A DNA stretch of 64,000 nt from Strongyloides papillosus (Eukaryota; Nematoda; Chromadorea; Rhabditida; Strongyloididae), in NCBI GenBank assembly GCA_005656395.1, contig SRSI01000073.1:248001-312000 (forward strand), written 5' to 3'. The translations under genes were made by a program, and so were the position numbers. How positions within the stretch are numbered: the first letter of the stretch is position 1; each line of letters begins with the position of its first letter. The notes under the pieces were generated by a model. It worked only from the letters and a program-made list of their open reading frames with translations, was not told the origin of the DNA and ran no database searches. This document shows, piece by piece, positions 1 through 12,148 of this stretch.

Positions 1-764
1 TTTTTAACAAACTTTTTATGTATCTATTATAATAAGACCTCAATAATAAATGATATTCAAATGAAATACAATATTATTTGATTGTTAGTTAGAAGGCAGA
101 AAAAAATTACATATTTATAATACTATTTTTTTTTAATTATAATTTCTGTATACATAAATGTATATTGCATTTATTATTTACACTTTCAGTACAATAAGGA
201 AATTTTGTTAATGTTTTGACAATTTAAATATAAATCTCAATAATACTTAACTTAATACCTTCAAAATCGTTTTTTTTTATTTAAAAGTTTATTTCAAATC
301 TATTATTAATGTGTCTTTTTATTATTATTTCTTAAATTTATTTTTTAAAAGATGTTCTAGTAGGCATACATTAAGACTATATATATATCTATAAAATTTA
401 TATGCCACTTGCATCTTATTATTCTTATATAATGTATTGTTGATCTGAGGCGAGGCATTAACTTGTAAATTAATGTATCATTTCGAGGTCAAATCTTCAT
501 TTGCTTCCCTTTTTTGTTTAAATTTTCTTCTACACATACATATACAGATGTATAATGTTTTATTAAAGATGTAAATGTTATATATTTGTTGTTGTTTTTT
601 TTAAAGATTATTTATATTACCATTTGTTTATATGTATTTTTTTAGCACTGGTATTTTTTAAATATTATATTACTAATTCTATTTCTTTTTAACATTGTGT
701 ATTTTTATTATTACTAACATAGGAAAAATTACATTATCTAGTATAAAAATTTATAAATTTAAAA
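1..764. other. Non-coding upstream region
   Basis: AT-rich DNA upstream of the transportin start codon. I see no coding frame, RNA gene or clear repeat. It presumably holds the transportin promoter and 5' UTR, but no motif supports an exact position. Confidence 0.4.
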
Positions 765-3597
765 ATGGCCTGGGAACCCAATGAAGCTGAATTACGACAA
801 GTAAGTTTTATTTTTGATGGATGATAGCCCTTTTTAAGATATTAGGTTTATTAAAACAAACAAATTCTGGAGATACAATGGTACAAAGGAATGTTCAAGC
901 ACAATTAGTTTCACTTTCAGAACATTCACAATTTTGCCTTTACCTCGCCTATATAATGGCTGATTTAAAAGATTTAAATGAACCAATTAGATCAGTTAGT
1001 GGATTAATATTAAAAAATATTTTATTAAAATATTATCAATTTCTTCCAAATGAAATAAAAAATTATGTCAAATCAAAAGTTTGTTCTATTATTGGAGATC
1101 CATCATCATTAATAAGAGCAACTGTCGGGATTGTTTTAACAACTATCTATACTAGAGAAGAAGGACAGTGGAATCAAGTATTACATTATCTTGTAAAATT
1201 ACTTCAAAATCCTGATTATAATTTATTGGATGGATCACTAGGAACATTGCAAAAAATTTGCGAAGATTCAGCTTCAAAAATGAATGAAAAAGATATCGAG
1301 ATAATTGTTAGACCGTGCTTTAAATTTTTTAATTATCAAATTCCCAAAATTAGAAGTACTTCTTTAAGTGTTGTTAATAATATTTTACTTTTTAACAGTA
1401 ATGTTATTGGAGAAAGATTTGATGAATTTATTGTTGAACTTTTTAAATTAGCTAATGATAATGATGGAGAAGTAATAAAAGAATTGTGTAAATGTTTAAC
1501 CCTAATCTGTGAAACTTTTTTTGATAGAATTGTTCCTCAACTTGAAAATATAATGCAATTTATGATACACAAAACGCAAGATTCTAATGAGGAAATTGCT
1601 TTAGAAGCATGTGAATTTTGGTTAACTGTTACTGATCATGCAGAGAATGACAAAAATATACTTGGCCCAATTTTACCACAACTTCTTCCTGTTTTGTTGA
1701 AATCGATTAGATACAGTCAAGAGGAGATCATTGCCTTAAAAGTAAATTACTTTTAATTATGTTATTTATTAAAATCAAAAAATATTTTTTTAGGGTGATA
1801 TTGAAGATGATAGTCAAGTTCCTGACAAGGAAGAAGATATTAAACCAAGACATTATCGTTCAAAGAATCACCATTCACTAAATAATTCTTCGAGAATACC
1901 TGAAATCGAAAAAGCTGAAGCACTACTGGAAAAAAATCCCAATATTGATGATGACGAGGATATGGAGGAGGATGAAGATGATGACGATACTAATTGGACA
2001 CTTAGAAAATGTGCTGCAGCAACAATAGATGTTATTACAAATATTTTTGGAGTTGATTGTCTTCCTATACTTTTACCACATTTAAAAGAACTTCTTCATC
2101 ATAAAGAATGGGAAATTAGAGAAAGTGGTATTCTATGTCTAGGAGCTATTGCTGAAGGTTGTATGTCTGGGATAACGCCATTTATGAATGATCTTTTTCC
2201 ATATCTCATGGAATCATTAAATAGTCCAAAAGCTCTTGTACGATCAATATCTTGTTGGACATTATCAAGGTACTGTAATTATATTTGTCAAGATTCTTCA
2301 AGTCCAGCATTTCAATTATTAGTTAAAGGACTTTTAGAGAGAATGGTTGATTCAAATAAGAATGTTCAACGATCAGCGTGTTCAGCATTTGCCAATGTTA
2401 TTGAGGAAGTGGGAAGAGGTTTACTTCCATATTTTTCAGATATTGTAATGACCCTAACACAATGTTACAAAATATATCAAGCACGTAATTCACTAATACT
2501 ATATGATTGTACGGGAACATTAGCTGATGTTATGGAGGAGCACCTTCAAAATGAATTTTTTCTTCAGTCAGTTATGCCATTATTAATAGAGAGATGGAAA
2601 CAATCAACTGATTGTGACCGTCAATTTTTCCCTCTTTTAGAATGTATTTCATCAGTAGCATTATCATTAAAAGAAAAATTTATACCGTATGGAAGGCCTG
2701 TTTTTGAAAGATGCATATCATTAGTTAACAATTCATTAAATAATTTACAAAAATTCGAAGGACAAGATGGTTGTTTTACATATATTGATAGGGAAATAAT
2801 AGTTGTTTGTTTTGATTTATTAGCTGAATTAACGGATGTCTTAGGTGAGGGTATGGAAAAATTTTATGAAGAAGTCAATATTGGTTTTCTAATTATTAAA
2901 GCTGCTACATTGGGTAATGATGAGGTTAAACAAAGTACATTTGCACTAGTTGGTGATATTTGCAAGAAATGTCCAAGATTTTTGTTAGAATATAAGCATC
3001 AAATAGCAGCTATCTTGGTTGCTAATATTACTAATAATAATACTTCACTTGTTAATAATGCTGTTTGGGCATTTAGTGTTATGATATTGATATTAAAGGA
3101 AGAAATTGAAATTTATCTTTCATATACTGTACCGGTATTGACAACAATATTAAATTGCCACAAATTAGAAAGAACATTGTCTGAGAATACAGCTATAGCA
3201 ATAGGGAAACTGTCCTTGTTTGCTGCTCCCAAAATGGCTTCATGTCTACCTAATTTTATAAGACCATGGTGTCTGTCGTTAAGAAATGTTCGAGACAGTG
3301 AAGAAAAGGTTGTCGCTTTTGAAGGTATTATTTGTTTAATATATCTTAATCCAACTGGAATTTTGGGAGATTTTGTCTTTTTTTGTGATGCAATTGGCTC
3401 GTGGGAGAATCCACCAGAAAAACTGCGTAGTCAAATTACTGCGGTAACTTTTTTGTTATTAGCTAATGAACTAATATAGTTTTTTTTAGATTTTAAATAG
3501 ATTTAAGGAACAGATAGGGTTACCGTTTTGGAATGAATTTTTAAGTCATTGTCCAGAGATTCTTCAACAAAAATTGAAAATATTTTATGGTGCATGA
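765..3597 (+). CDS. imb-2: Transportin-1 / importin beta-2 (karyopherin), four exons
   Basis: Nuclear import receptor that carries PY-NLS cargo such as hnRNP proteins through the nuclear pore and releases it on RanGTP binding. Exons 765-800, 839-1741, 1794-3443 and 3490-3597 join in frame to 898 codons, the same length as human TNPO1 as known from the family. The start reads MAWEPNEAELRQ, matching the conserved transportin N-terminus. Family landmarks are SGLILKN and IRATVGI in the first HEAT repeats, LQKICEDSA, the acidic loop (EEDEDDDD near residue 371), GAIAEGCM, ALVRSISCWTLSRY, ENTAIAIGKL and FIRPWC. The short last exon supplies the end (KIFYGA). All introns are GT-AG and under 55 bp. The gene looks intact. 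The C. elegans ortholog is imb-2, and the symbol rests on that similarity. Confidence 0.95.
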
Positions 3598-4207
3598 AAA
3601 AAGAAGATAAAAAAATTCAGGGAGTATATATTTATAACTTTTTATTATATATATATTAATAATGAGCATAATATATCATCAAATTTTAGATGTCTTTTTT
3701 AATTTATGTTTTGGGTGATTCAATGTAATGGGTTATATGTTTCAGAAAAAGAATTAGAAATATTTATCGTTTTCTAAAGTTTTTTGACTACAAGATTTTA
3801 TTTATTCAGGTATACCTGGCAAGGATTGACTTTTCAAGAAAATTTTGATCAAAATTAATTTTTAATATTTTCCTTTAGTAATTTGTTTTTAATTTCAAAT
3901 TTTGTTATACTAATATTTAGTTTTGCGAGAAAGTTAATAAATTAGACGTTTCTTTTAAAATAATTTCTTAGAGGACTTTCAAAACTTTGACAGATTTGGC
4001 TGAAATAGTCAAGAAAGGCAATACAATATTTGGTTTAAGCTTAACTACCAAATATGCTATATGCCGCTTCTGTTTAAAAAATGTGCGTGAATGATACATA
4101 AATTTAAAAAAAATGGAATATCATTAACCCAACCGATATTAAAAGCAATAACTGAAACTGATGTAGAAAATAACTTTTTTTGCATCATTTCAAAATCTTT
4201 GGGAATG
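3598..4207. other. 3' flank of the transportin gene
   Basis: AT-rich sequence after the transportin stop, probably including its 3' UTR. Around 3970-4080 there is a short open stretch (beginning KTLTDLAEIVKKG) that could be older transposase debris, but I could not place it in a family. Confidence 0.3.
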
Positions 4208-4458
4208 CTTTATTGCTATTGGTAGAACTGTTATCAACCATTAATAATAAAAAGATAAATATCTTGCAGGTGATGTTGTAGAAGGTTAATGATCTGTAAT
4301 ATAAAATTCTACAGTACCTTCATTGCTCACTAGACCTTACACCAACAGAGTATCATTCGTTCAAAGATATGAAGAATTTTCTAAAAGAAAGAAATTACAC
4401 TTACATTGATGGCATAAAATAAAAATGTCATAGAGTTTCTATTGAGAAAAATTTTTTC
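4208..4458 (+). mobile_element. Relic of a mariner transposase (C-terminal part)
   Basis: From 4324 the plus strand reads CSLDLTPTEYHSFKDMKNF and so on. This matches the mariner segment containing the third catalytic aspartate (consensus SPDLxPxDYHLF), followed by the FLK/NG block. A stop codon interrupts it after about 33 residues. Just upstream, GRTVIN at about 4219-4236 resembles the preceding mariner motif. No terminal repeats are visible, so this is a dead fragment. Confidence 0.6.
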
Positions 4459-4637
4459 ACATAATAACAATAAATTTTGAAACTTTCATTAATTGTGGCA
4501 AAATTATTTTTTTAATTGACAATTTGTTTTTGTATTTTAGTCATTTTTATCCGGAAATAAATGTTATAATACTTATCAATAAAAAATATTAGTTAGGAAG
4601 ATAAATTCATATGAAAAGCTTTAAAGGACGATCTAAT

Positions 4638-6146
4638 CTAAATCATTTGACATATTTTTGTATGGTTACTTTCTTTTTCTTTTAATTTTTGATATTTAAT
4701 CAAAGGGCTACTCAAGTATATATTTTCATTAATGCCTTCAAAAGGTAGAAAAAATTTTTTCATATAAATATATTCTAACCAACACAGTAAAGCACCAGCG
4801 TCAAAATTGGAACGAAACTTATTTGCAAAGAAGTGGGGCCATTGTTTAATTATTGGTAGAGCTTCAACACCTAATACGCAAACTCCATGTCTAGAATATC
4901 CTGAAATACATTTTTTTGACTTTCCAAATATTGCTTTACGAGTCATATAATATTTGCTAAAGATACTTTTGTTACTGCAATTGTAGTGTTGCCATCCAGG
5001 TACGGCTAAATAAGGATTTGTAAAAATCGTCGGCCACAGCAATTCATCTGAATATCTTTTTCCTGTATTTAAATGATCAACAAGAGTTTCAATATTTATT
5101 TCGCTTAGAATATAGTCAATTGTCTCTTTTGGAATGGAAGATTGCATAAAACCTTTTTGAACTTTTATAGGCAAGTTTGCAAGTTTTTGATCCCAAAATC
5201 TCTTATCACCTGCAATTAATTTATACAGTATTCTAAAAACTTATATTCCTACTTTTTTTAAACATTTTTAAAGAACTAAATATAAGTGACTTTTTTGAAT
5301 TTAAATAAATAGGTTGTTTTGCAATTGGATCTCCAATATTCATATCTATTGTTCCATTATAAAGTTTTAGTATTTTTACAAGTTCCAAGTTAGTTTTTAA
5401 TGGGGTATCATCGTTCTATAAATTGAAATAGCAAAAATTAGCTTAAATTCTAAGCACACTTACTTGTAGTAAAAATAAATACTTATAGTTTTTATTCTTT
5501 AATAATTTCATACATTCAAAATTATAGTAATTTCCATTAGTACCAGAGTTATCTAAATTTCTTTCATTTTTTACTATATAAATATTGGGAAAACATTTAG
5601 CTAACGCATGTACATTTCTTTTAAAGATAGGGTCGGATTTTTTATCAATTCCATAACAGTAGTGATTTTGTGGAGAATACATGACGAGAAATTGCATTTC
5701 AAGTTTTAAATAATCCTGGAAAAATAAGTTATAAAAATTATAAAAAGTAAATTTTTATTTACTTGATAAACATTGATAGCATATGCTAGTGGAAATTCTT
5801 TTTCTTCTTTACTTAACGGTTTATTCGGATAATACCCTCTTTTTTTAATATCATCACAAGATACTCCAAATATTGCCGGAATCTCTCCAAAAGTTTTTCT
5901 ACAATGTTTTTTTTTATTTACGTGTTCATTTTCTTTATTCAACAATTTTGGACAATTCATGCTACGAAATTTTAATGGTTTCCAAAATTTCGGAATCCCA
6001 TCCCTAGAAATATTATAAATCCTCGATACCGTTGTTCTATCTCTTGGTTCAACGGTTTCTGAATTATTTCTTTCTTGAGAATCTTTAATGAATAAAAGTA
6101 AAATGGATATAGATATAGCTATCAAATATTTAACTAATATAATCAT
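4638..6146 (-). CDS. Core-2/I-branching beta-1,6-GlcNAc-transferase-like protein (GT14)
   Basis: Probable Golgi type II glycosyltransferase of the Branch family, which adds branching N-acetylglucosamine to glycans. Exons 6146-5763, 5715-5464, 5415-5253 and 5209-4638 join in frame to 456 aa. Residues 5-20 form the single hydrophobic signal anchor. Family motifs are PLAYAINVYQ, MQFLVMYSPQNHYCYGID, NVHALAKCFPNIYI, YLFLLQNDDTPL (the DxD-like site made by the exon 2/3 join), then SDELLWPT at about 320 and PGW, HGVCVLGVEALP and FANKF. Cysteines are spaced as in nematode members. The ATG at 6146 is the only one upstream of the anchor. The acceptor is unknown; nematode Branch proteins are numerous and mostly uncharacterised. 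The first three introns are all under 50 bp. Confidence 0.9.
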
Positions 6147-6623
6147 CGTTCAAAATAAATATCAATAATTTTTGTAAGGTATGGAGTGTTTTTATTAAGT
6201 GACTCGAAATATCATAAAATTTGAACAATTATATGTTAATAAATGTGATAAAACTTTCTATTATTATATTTTAATTTATTCATAACAATATCTTTATATA
6301 AATATAATAAAATATATTAAATAGAATAAAAATAAAGTTTAATATTATTACTTTATAATTGAAAAAGAAGATTTTACGAATGAATTACTTTTACTTTTTT
6401 ATATAACTATAGAAATTTTAAACTACTTTGTATTATTTTTATATTAAATATGTGCATTCTATCTTATCCCACATCCATACCTACCTTGCTCACTTTAATC
6501 TTCTATGAAAAATACGATATTAATATCTAGATTTTTAGGCATAGAATAATATAATTAGTAAAAGTTTTTACAATGTTTCATGCTGTATACAAAAATAAAA
6601 ATATTTGTTGAAAGGAACATTAT
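6147..6623. other. AT-rich intergenic region
   Basis: Between the GT14 start and the mariner element. I see no gene or repeat here; it probably contains the GT14 promoter. Confidence 0.4.
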
Positions 6624-6625
6624 TA

Positions 6626-7433
6626 GGTTGGAAAAAAATAATGACCGCATTTTTCTTCTTAAAGTTTTAATTGTTTTTTAAGTTTAGTAAATATACTTAT
6701 GAAGGCATTGTTTGTTTAGAAATGTATAGACAACTATTTTAAAAATATTACGGATATTAACTAATTTTAGCACTACGTTTTAATACAATTAGGTCCATTT
6801 GCAAAGACTTCATAAAAACATTAAATACATGTTGTAATTTTTCATAAACCTAAAATTAGCCGGAGTATAAGTGGAGCACACACAAATGTATTGGAAGTAT
6901 ATAGCGAGAGAACAACTTTTGAAAGTATCGTGAACAGGTGAGTTGAAAAATTTTGTAGTGGCAATTTGAATCTTGAAATTCTTACTACTGTTGCAGTTGA
7001 TTTCTATTGGAATCATTTGTTAAAATTTTTATCATAGTAAAATTAATCTAATGGAGAAGTTTTGGTTTGTAATTATTGAAATGAAATTGATAATAGTTAT
7101 TTTTAATTAGTATTCGATGAAATTACGTTTTGAAACTTTGCTTCATTCTTCACATTCACCAGATATATATCTAATTTTACATCATTTATTGAAGTGTTTA
7201 AATAGTTCCCTGATAAAAAAATTTCTTAAAAATAACGAGTTGTCAAAACGCGCCTTTAAAGGAATCATCCAATAAAAAGTGTGTAGATTTTCTTAAAAAG
7301 TGAGAAACGTAAACTGGAGTTTTGTTGGTAAAGGAAAATAAAACAAATGGTATTTTGATGACAAAGTTTAATTCAACTCAAAATTGTGATTTAATACAAT
7401 TTTTATATAGCGGTCGTTATTTTTTCCTCAACC
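6626..7433 (+). mobile_element. Degenerate, internally deleted mariner element with both TIRs
   Basis: Terminal inverted repeats are visible at 6626-6648 and 7410-7433. Both start GGTTG and end in the GACCGC block, and each is flanked by TA (6624-6625 and 7434-7435), the mariner target duplication. Inside on the plus strand, about 6891-6977 reads VYSERTTFESIVNR, stop, VEKFCSGNLNLE, matching the mariner HTH (SERTVxRWFxKFRSGxFSLED). About 7124-7200 reads RFETLLHSSHSPDIY, matching the third-aspartate region. At about 0.8 kb it is shorter than a full mariner (about 1.3 kb) and has many stops, so it is a fossil. Confidence 0.85.
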
Positions 7434-7563
7434 TAATATAATAATTAGATAGAGTCACTTTGTTACTTTATAAATCGTATAATCATAAACTGTTATATCA
7501 TATATTTTTACAATTTTTAGCTAAAATATGGATGTTGTAAAGAGTTGCTTTTGACTTTTTACT

Positions 7564-7719
7564 TTCTACGAGCTTCAGCTAGGATATAACGCAAACGAAG
7601 CTAAAGAAAATTTATATAGAGTATTGAGAAGAATTGTAATAAATGTAGAAACTGTGAAAAGATTATTCTTAATGTTTCGAGACGAAGAAGTGATTCTTGA
7701 AGGTAAAGCATCTTTTTAA
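7564..7719 (+). mobile_element. Second mariner relic (N-terminal transposase fragment)
   Basis: The plus frame encodes FYELQLGYNANEAKENL and onward, closely resembling the start of mariner transposases (FYEFKLGHNAAEAxRNI), then the region of the HTH (VETVKRLFLMFRDEEVILEG). It runs 51 codons to a stop. It lies 130 bp beyond the right TIR of the neighbouring element, so it belongs to a different insertion. No TIR was found for it. Confidence 0.65.
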
Positions 7720-8749
7720 AAGACTTCTACTTCTAATGAAACATTTTTGAGAACATAGTTTTTACAAACTATTTTCAATAATCTCTAATATAAAATTTTA
7801 AAATTGGACAAAAAAATTTAAAAAAGTCACAAAATTTTAAATATGTTAAAAAGTTGTTCTTCAATATGATTACACATGACGTCAATGACTAGAAAAAATA
7901 CGGATGAGTACAAATATGAAGTTCTTTTTCATCTAACATATTTTCCAAGTGTGCCTCTTATAACTGGTGCCTACTTTTGTCACTAGATAACTTTTTGAGT
8001 TATAAAAGTTGTGATAAATTTGGTGAAGTAAATATTCATTTTTTTGAAACTTCCTTCAAAAAGGTTAAGAAATTTTATATACTTAGAATTGATGAGATGC
8101 CGACTAAATAATAACAAGACGTAAATAATAATGGATAATACATTACATATTCAATAATTTTCTTGTTATTATTATATGGTTTTCAAATTTCTGTAAAAAG
8201 AATGATAAAATTTATACAATAAAATAATATTTTCTATTAAATCTCATAATTTTTTATTACTTTTAATGTCATTTAGTTTTAATAACTTTATTGTTTTAAA
8301 AACATTTCTTTTTGTCACCAAATCGTTTAAGCCGACATTGTTAAATATGTTAATTAGATAAAAATAAGGCTTATAAGTCGTTAATTCTTTTGTCAGTTTT
8401 AAATGCAATTTGACTTGTTTTAAACCCAAGACAATAAATTAAGAATCATTTTTAGACATTGCTTATTATAAGAATAAACTAGTTATCAAATTATGACAAA
8501 TGTATGAAATTTAATTTGGACAATTTAAAAAATATATTGCTATAAAACACAGTCATTTTTTAACAACTTAATAGAAATAAATTAATGATGTAATTAGCTA
8601 TACATATTTACGATATTAAAATTCAGGATAGAACACTTTAGATTCTTTTTTAAAATAAGTCCCACAGTATAAAAAACATAATATTAGTATGCTAACTGTT
8701 TTATTTATATTATTTGTTAGATGATAAAAAAAATTTATTGTTCTAATAT
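7720..8749. other. AT-rich intergenic region
   Basis: No convincing gene. A 61-codon frame on the minus strand (8244-8429) has no recognisable feature. A lone CRE-like TGACGTCA palindrome lies near 7877, which may be chance. Confidence 0.35.
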
Positions 8750-9752
8750 TTATATTTTTAGAGTTGGAAAAAAACACTGACAATAATGTTTTTTTACCAA
8801 TATATTAATAAATAGCTTTCGCCATTCAGATATTGTTACAACAATTATTATGGCATATAATATTGAATTTAAAAGTAGACAATATTTTTGAATATTGCTT
8901 GAAATATTAACAACGTTGTAAGGTGCATTAATTATAAATAGTATAAGATAAATTAATTGTGGTAATGTCCATAAAAATATATAGTTCAAAAAATCAAAAA
9001 ACATTGCTCTTGCAACTGCATCTGAATATGTGTTATTCTTTGACTTTTGTATTTTAGGTGCACCATTTATTGTTGTAGTTGGAACAATTTTAACAGTAGT
9101 ATTTGAACCTTTTATTTTTTTTGATGCAATTATTATCATGATTTTGAGAGAAATTGTAATTAATGATACAATTAAACCTAAGGAATTAACAACTACTACA
9201 TTTGTGTATCCAATTATAGAAGATATATTGCATCTAGTGGGCGATAAAAAATTGATACCATTTATTATCATATACACTATAGTACTTAAAGCATAAGTGA
9301 GAGTTAATAATAGTGTTACTACAACTTTTATCTTAAAATAGTAAGTATTTTTGAATGAGTAAAAGTAAAGTTACCATTAAACGAGTCTTTCTAAAAAATA
9401 ATGGCCATTTAACGGCAATCAATTTGTTTAACTGAATAAATATAGAAGTAGAATCTCTCATTTGATACCCAAAAATAAATGCCATCAAAAATGTTAAGCA
9501 TTTATATAAATCATTTTGATTATAGACATATTCAGCAAAAGAAAATAAATCATCAAAAGTTTCAATTACAGTAGCAAAGGTATATATCAGGTTGGAAAAA
9601 CAAACTAGAAAAATTGCAAAATTAGCATAATTTTTACTAAATATTTTGTTGTTTATTGCAATATAAAGGAGAGAAACGTTAGCAATAACAGCAATTATAC
9701 CAAGTGTAAATTGAATAACTAAATTTACGATGCTTAAAATCGTTGTGAACAT
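8750..9752 (-). CDS. Seven-transmembrane chemoreceptor (possibly Srsx-like)
   Basis: Two exons, 9752-9375 and 9331-8750, joined at phase 0 (44-bp intron), give 319 aa. Hydrophobic segments appear at about residues 5-30, 42-65, 85-108, 125-147, 165-190, 240-265 and 275-295, consistent with seven helices. After helix 3 the sequence IQLNKLIAVKWPLFF resembles the DRLIAVxxPL motif of rhodopsin-like nematode chemoreceptors, with Asn-Lys in place of Asp-Arg. The third intracellular loop is Lys/Thr-rich (KIKGSNTTVKI). Such receptors usually act in chemosensory neurons. The family assignment (Srsx or a related class) is tentative; that it is a GPCR is well supported. Confidence 0.8.
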
Positions 9753-10134
9753 AATTCTAAAAAAATTAATGAATTAAATTTATTTTAATAACAGTTGATA
9801 AGCTATTGTATAAGTATTTTACTAAATTCATAATAAATGCAATTTATACCAAAGAGTTATTACTTTTAATATATATCAAATTGTTATTAAAATTTAAACG
9901 GTATTTTTAATATAATTGGTTAATTATACAAAAATTTCCATTACTTAAATTGTTTTTAGTTTATTTTTTATTACACAAAAATAAAGTAACTTTACTGCTT
10001 TATAAAAATTCTTTATTTACAACGGAATAAGTGTAATGTTGTTTTGAACACATAAATATTAATCCTTCAAAACATATCTTGTATATTTTTTATAATGATT
10101 AAATGGAACTCCTTTTAAATGAAAAAATTTAGAG
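9753..10134. other. Intergenic spacer between two chemoreceptor genes
   Basis: AT-rich; no feature seen beyond possible promoter and 3' UTR sequence. Confidence 0.35.
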
Positions 10135-11298
10135 TTATAACCATTGTTTATGTAATTGCTCGAAATACAAATGTCCATTTTCTCCAGCAAAACTTATCTT
10201 AATTGACTTATTAGTAGAAACAAGATTTTTAAACAATATTTGTCTAAAGTATTTTCTCCACTTATTTTGTGGTATTGTTATCTATTGATAAAAAGAAGAT
10301 GTTAAAAATAATAATATAGAGGTGTCTCATTTAGGTATAGATGATGAATTTTTATGTTATATGTTTTTAAATATAAAACTGTTTGCAAAATATTATTTCC
10401 TCAGCGATACCTTCATGGGAAATTGTGCATTTATCTCATTTTGTTAACCGAAGTTAAAAAAAAGACAGTCAGTATTTTTTATATTTTAAAAACTTACAAA
10501 TATGAAAAAAAGTACTGTTGTTGTATCACGTAAATATGCAAAAATTCTAATATAAATGATGAGATCTGTTGTCGTTTTATCGTCAAAATTACCATATATG
10601 CTTAAATAATAAGGTAGACCTATTAAAAAAGTAATAATTGTTTCAAGAACTAAAAAAGGAAGTAGTATCTTAGCTGTTTTTTCAGTTTCTAATATTTGAT
10701 ACTTTTGTGATAATGAAAATACAGAATGTTTGTTAAAATCTTCTCTAACTTTTTGTAGTAATTTTGTTTTCGAATACATTAACATTGGAAAGAAAATTAA
10801 TGAAAATGTTAAGCAAAGAATTTGAATTATCATTAAAAATGGTGTTGTTTGCATGTAATACTTCACTATAAAAATAGATGTAAATTCTAAAGTATTAAGA
10901 ATGTAAATAGCCAAACTATAGTTAGATTTTTCATATTTTCGACTATTTTTGATTGAAAAAGATCGTTCAATCAAAATTTTAGCACTATTTAAAGCAAAAC
11001 ATATACTAGCACCACTTTGAATTGCAGTTAACGGCAATGTTATTTTATGTCTTATATCTTCTGTTAGAACTAACAATGAAAAATATAAACCAGCCCTTCC
11101 GATCGTTCCAAGAATTATATCACATAGAAAACACTGAAATAATATAACATTTTAAATCAAAGTTAGTTTACTTACATTTAAGATTGCCTTAATATTTATA
11201 TGGAAATGCCTAACTTTTTTGATTCTAAAAAATGTAGCAGATGCTCCAATCATTGTTGAAGTATTAAGTAGTATCCCAAGAAAATATATTGTATCCAT
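10135..11298 (-). CDS. Seven-transmembrane chemoreceptor (Sra/Srab/Sre-like)
   Basis: Exons 11298-11176, 11133-10498 and 10281-10135 join at phase 0 to 301 aa. The last exon lies after a 215-bp intron, long for this window. It encodes the cytoplasmic tail ITIPQNKWRKYFRQIL, which follows naturally from helix 7 (RDTTTVLFFIF), so this join is preferred to reading into the intron. The first exon gives helix 1 (MDTIYFLGILLNTSTMIGAS). The stretch ALNSAKILIERSFSIKNSRKYEK resembles the ERxxAxxxxxxYEK block after helix 3 in Sra/Srab/Sre receptors. It is probably a chemosensory GPCR. The precise class is uncertain, and the sequence is quite different from the neighbouring receptor at 8750-9752. Confidence 0.8.
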
Positions 11299-12148
11299 AG
11301 TAAATAACTATAATATAATAATTAATATCACTGTAAAAATGTAAATGATTTAGGAATATTTGACAGAAATTTTATTCTAGTATATTGTTTTGTTTTAAAA
11401 TTTATAAAAAGTAATAATTTTTTTACTGAAAAATATTAAATTAATTTACATATATTTTAGATAATTATTTTTAAAAATTTATGAAATGAAAATATTATTT
11501 CGAAACTATACTAGATTTTCATTATTAATAAAGAAATTTTCTACTTATTTATATATTGCTAACAAGTATAATGAAAAAAATTTATGAAAAAGTAGAAAAT
11601 TAATCATAAATTGTTTTTTTTATAGTTGATTAATGTATTGTTACTAATAATTTGTGATATTGAATATAAAAATTTCTTAGTTACTTAATTTTGTATGATA
11701 GAGAAAAATGTTTTCTGACTTAAATATTCAACAATAAAATTATAAATTTACTTCCTTAATAACATTAAATAATTCTTTAAAATATTAGAAGTATACTTTC
11801 AATCTAATTAAGTTTTATTCATAAATTTATTTTTAAAATGATAATTTTTCCAATAATTGCATCTATTCGATATCTTATTGTGCTATTGTTACTTTAAAAT
11901 ACTTTGCTAATTTATATATTATATTTCATAATAAAATATATGCTTCTGACAGTGTTATTACTTTATTATAAATCATTACCTATCTGAAAATCTTTACTAA
12001 AAATAGTTTAAGTTAAAAAATTAGTTATAATCAACCAATTAATGACTTTGACTTTCTTACAATTTTTTTAATAATAATTGAATAAAAAATTATATTTTAG
12101 AAACAAGACTTTATGGGATTACTGTAAATATATGTAATAATTTTTTTA
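11299..12148. other. AT-rich intergenic region
   Basis: Long runs of A and T with no sustained coding frame and no repeat that I could pair. Confidence 0.4.

Noticed and set aside
9030..9296. 88-codon plus-strand frame
   Set aside because: Antisense shadow of the chemoreceptor's second exon.
10486..10497. Chemoreceptor ending directly after helix 7 by reading into the intron
   Set aside because: A canonical donor follows FIF, and an in-frame exon at 10281-10135 gives a typical receptor tail (PQNKWRKYF), so the longer three-exon model is preferred.
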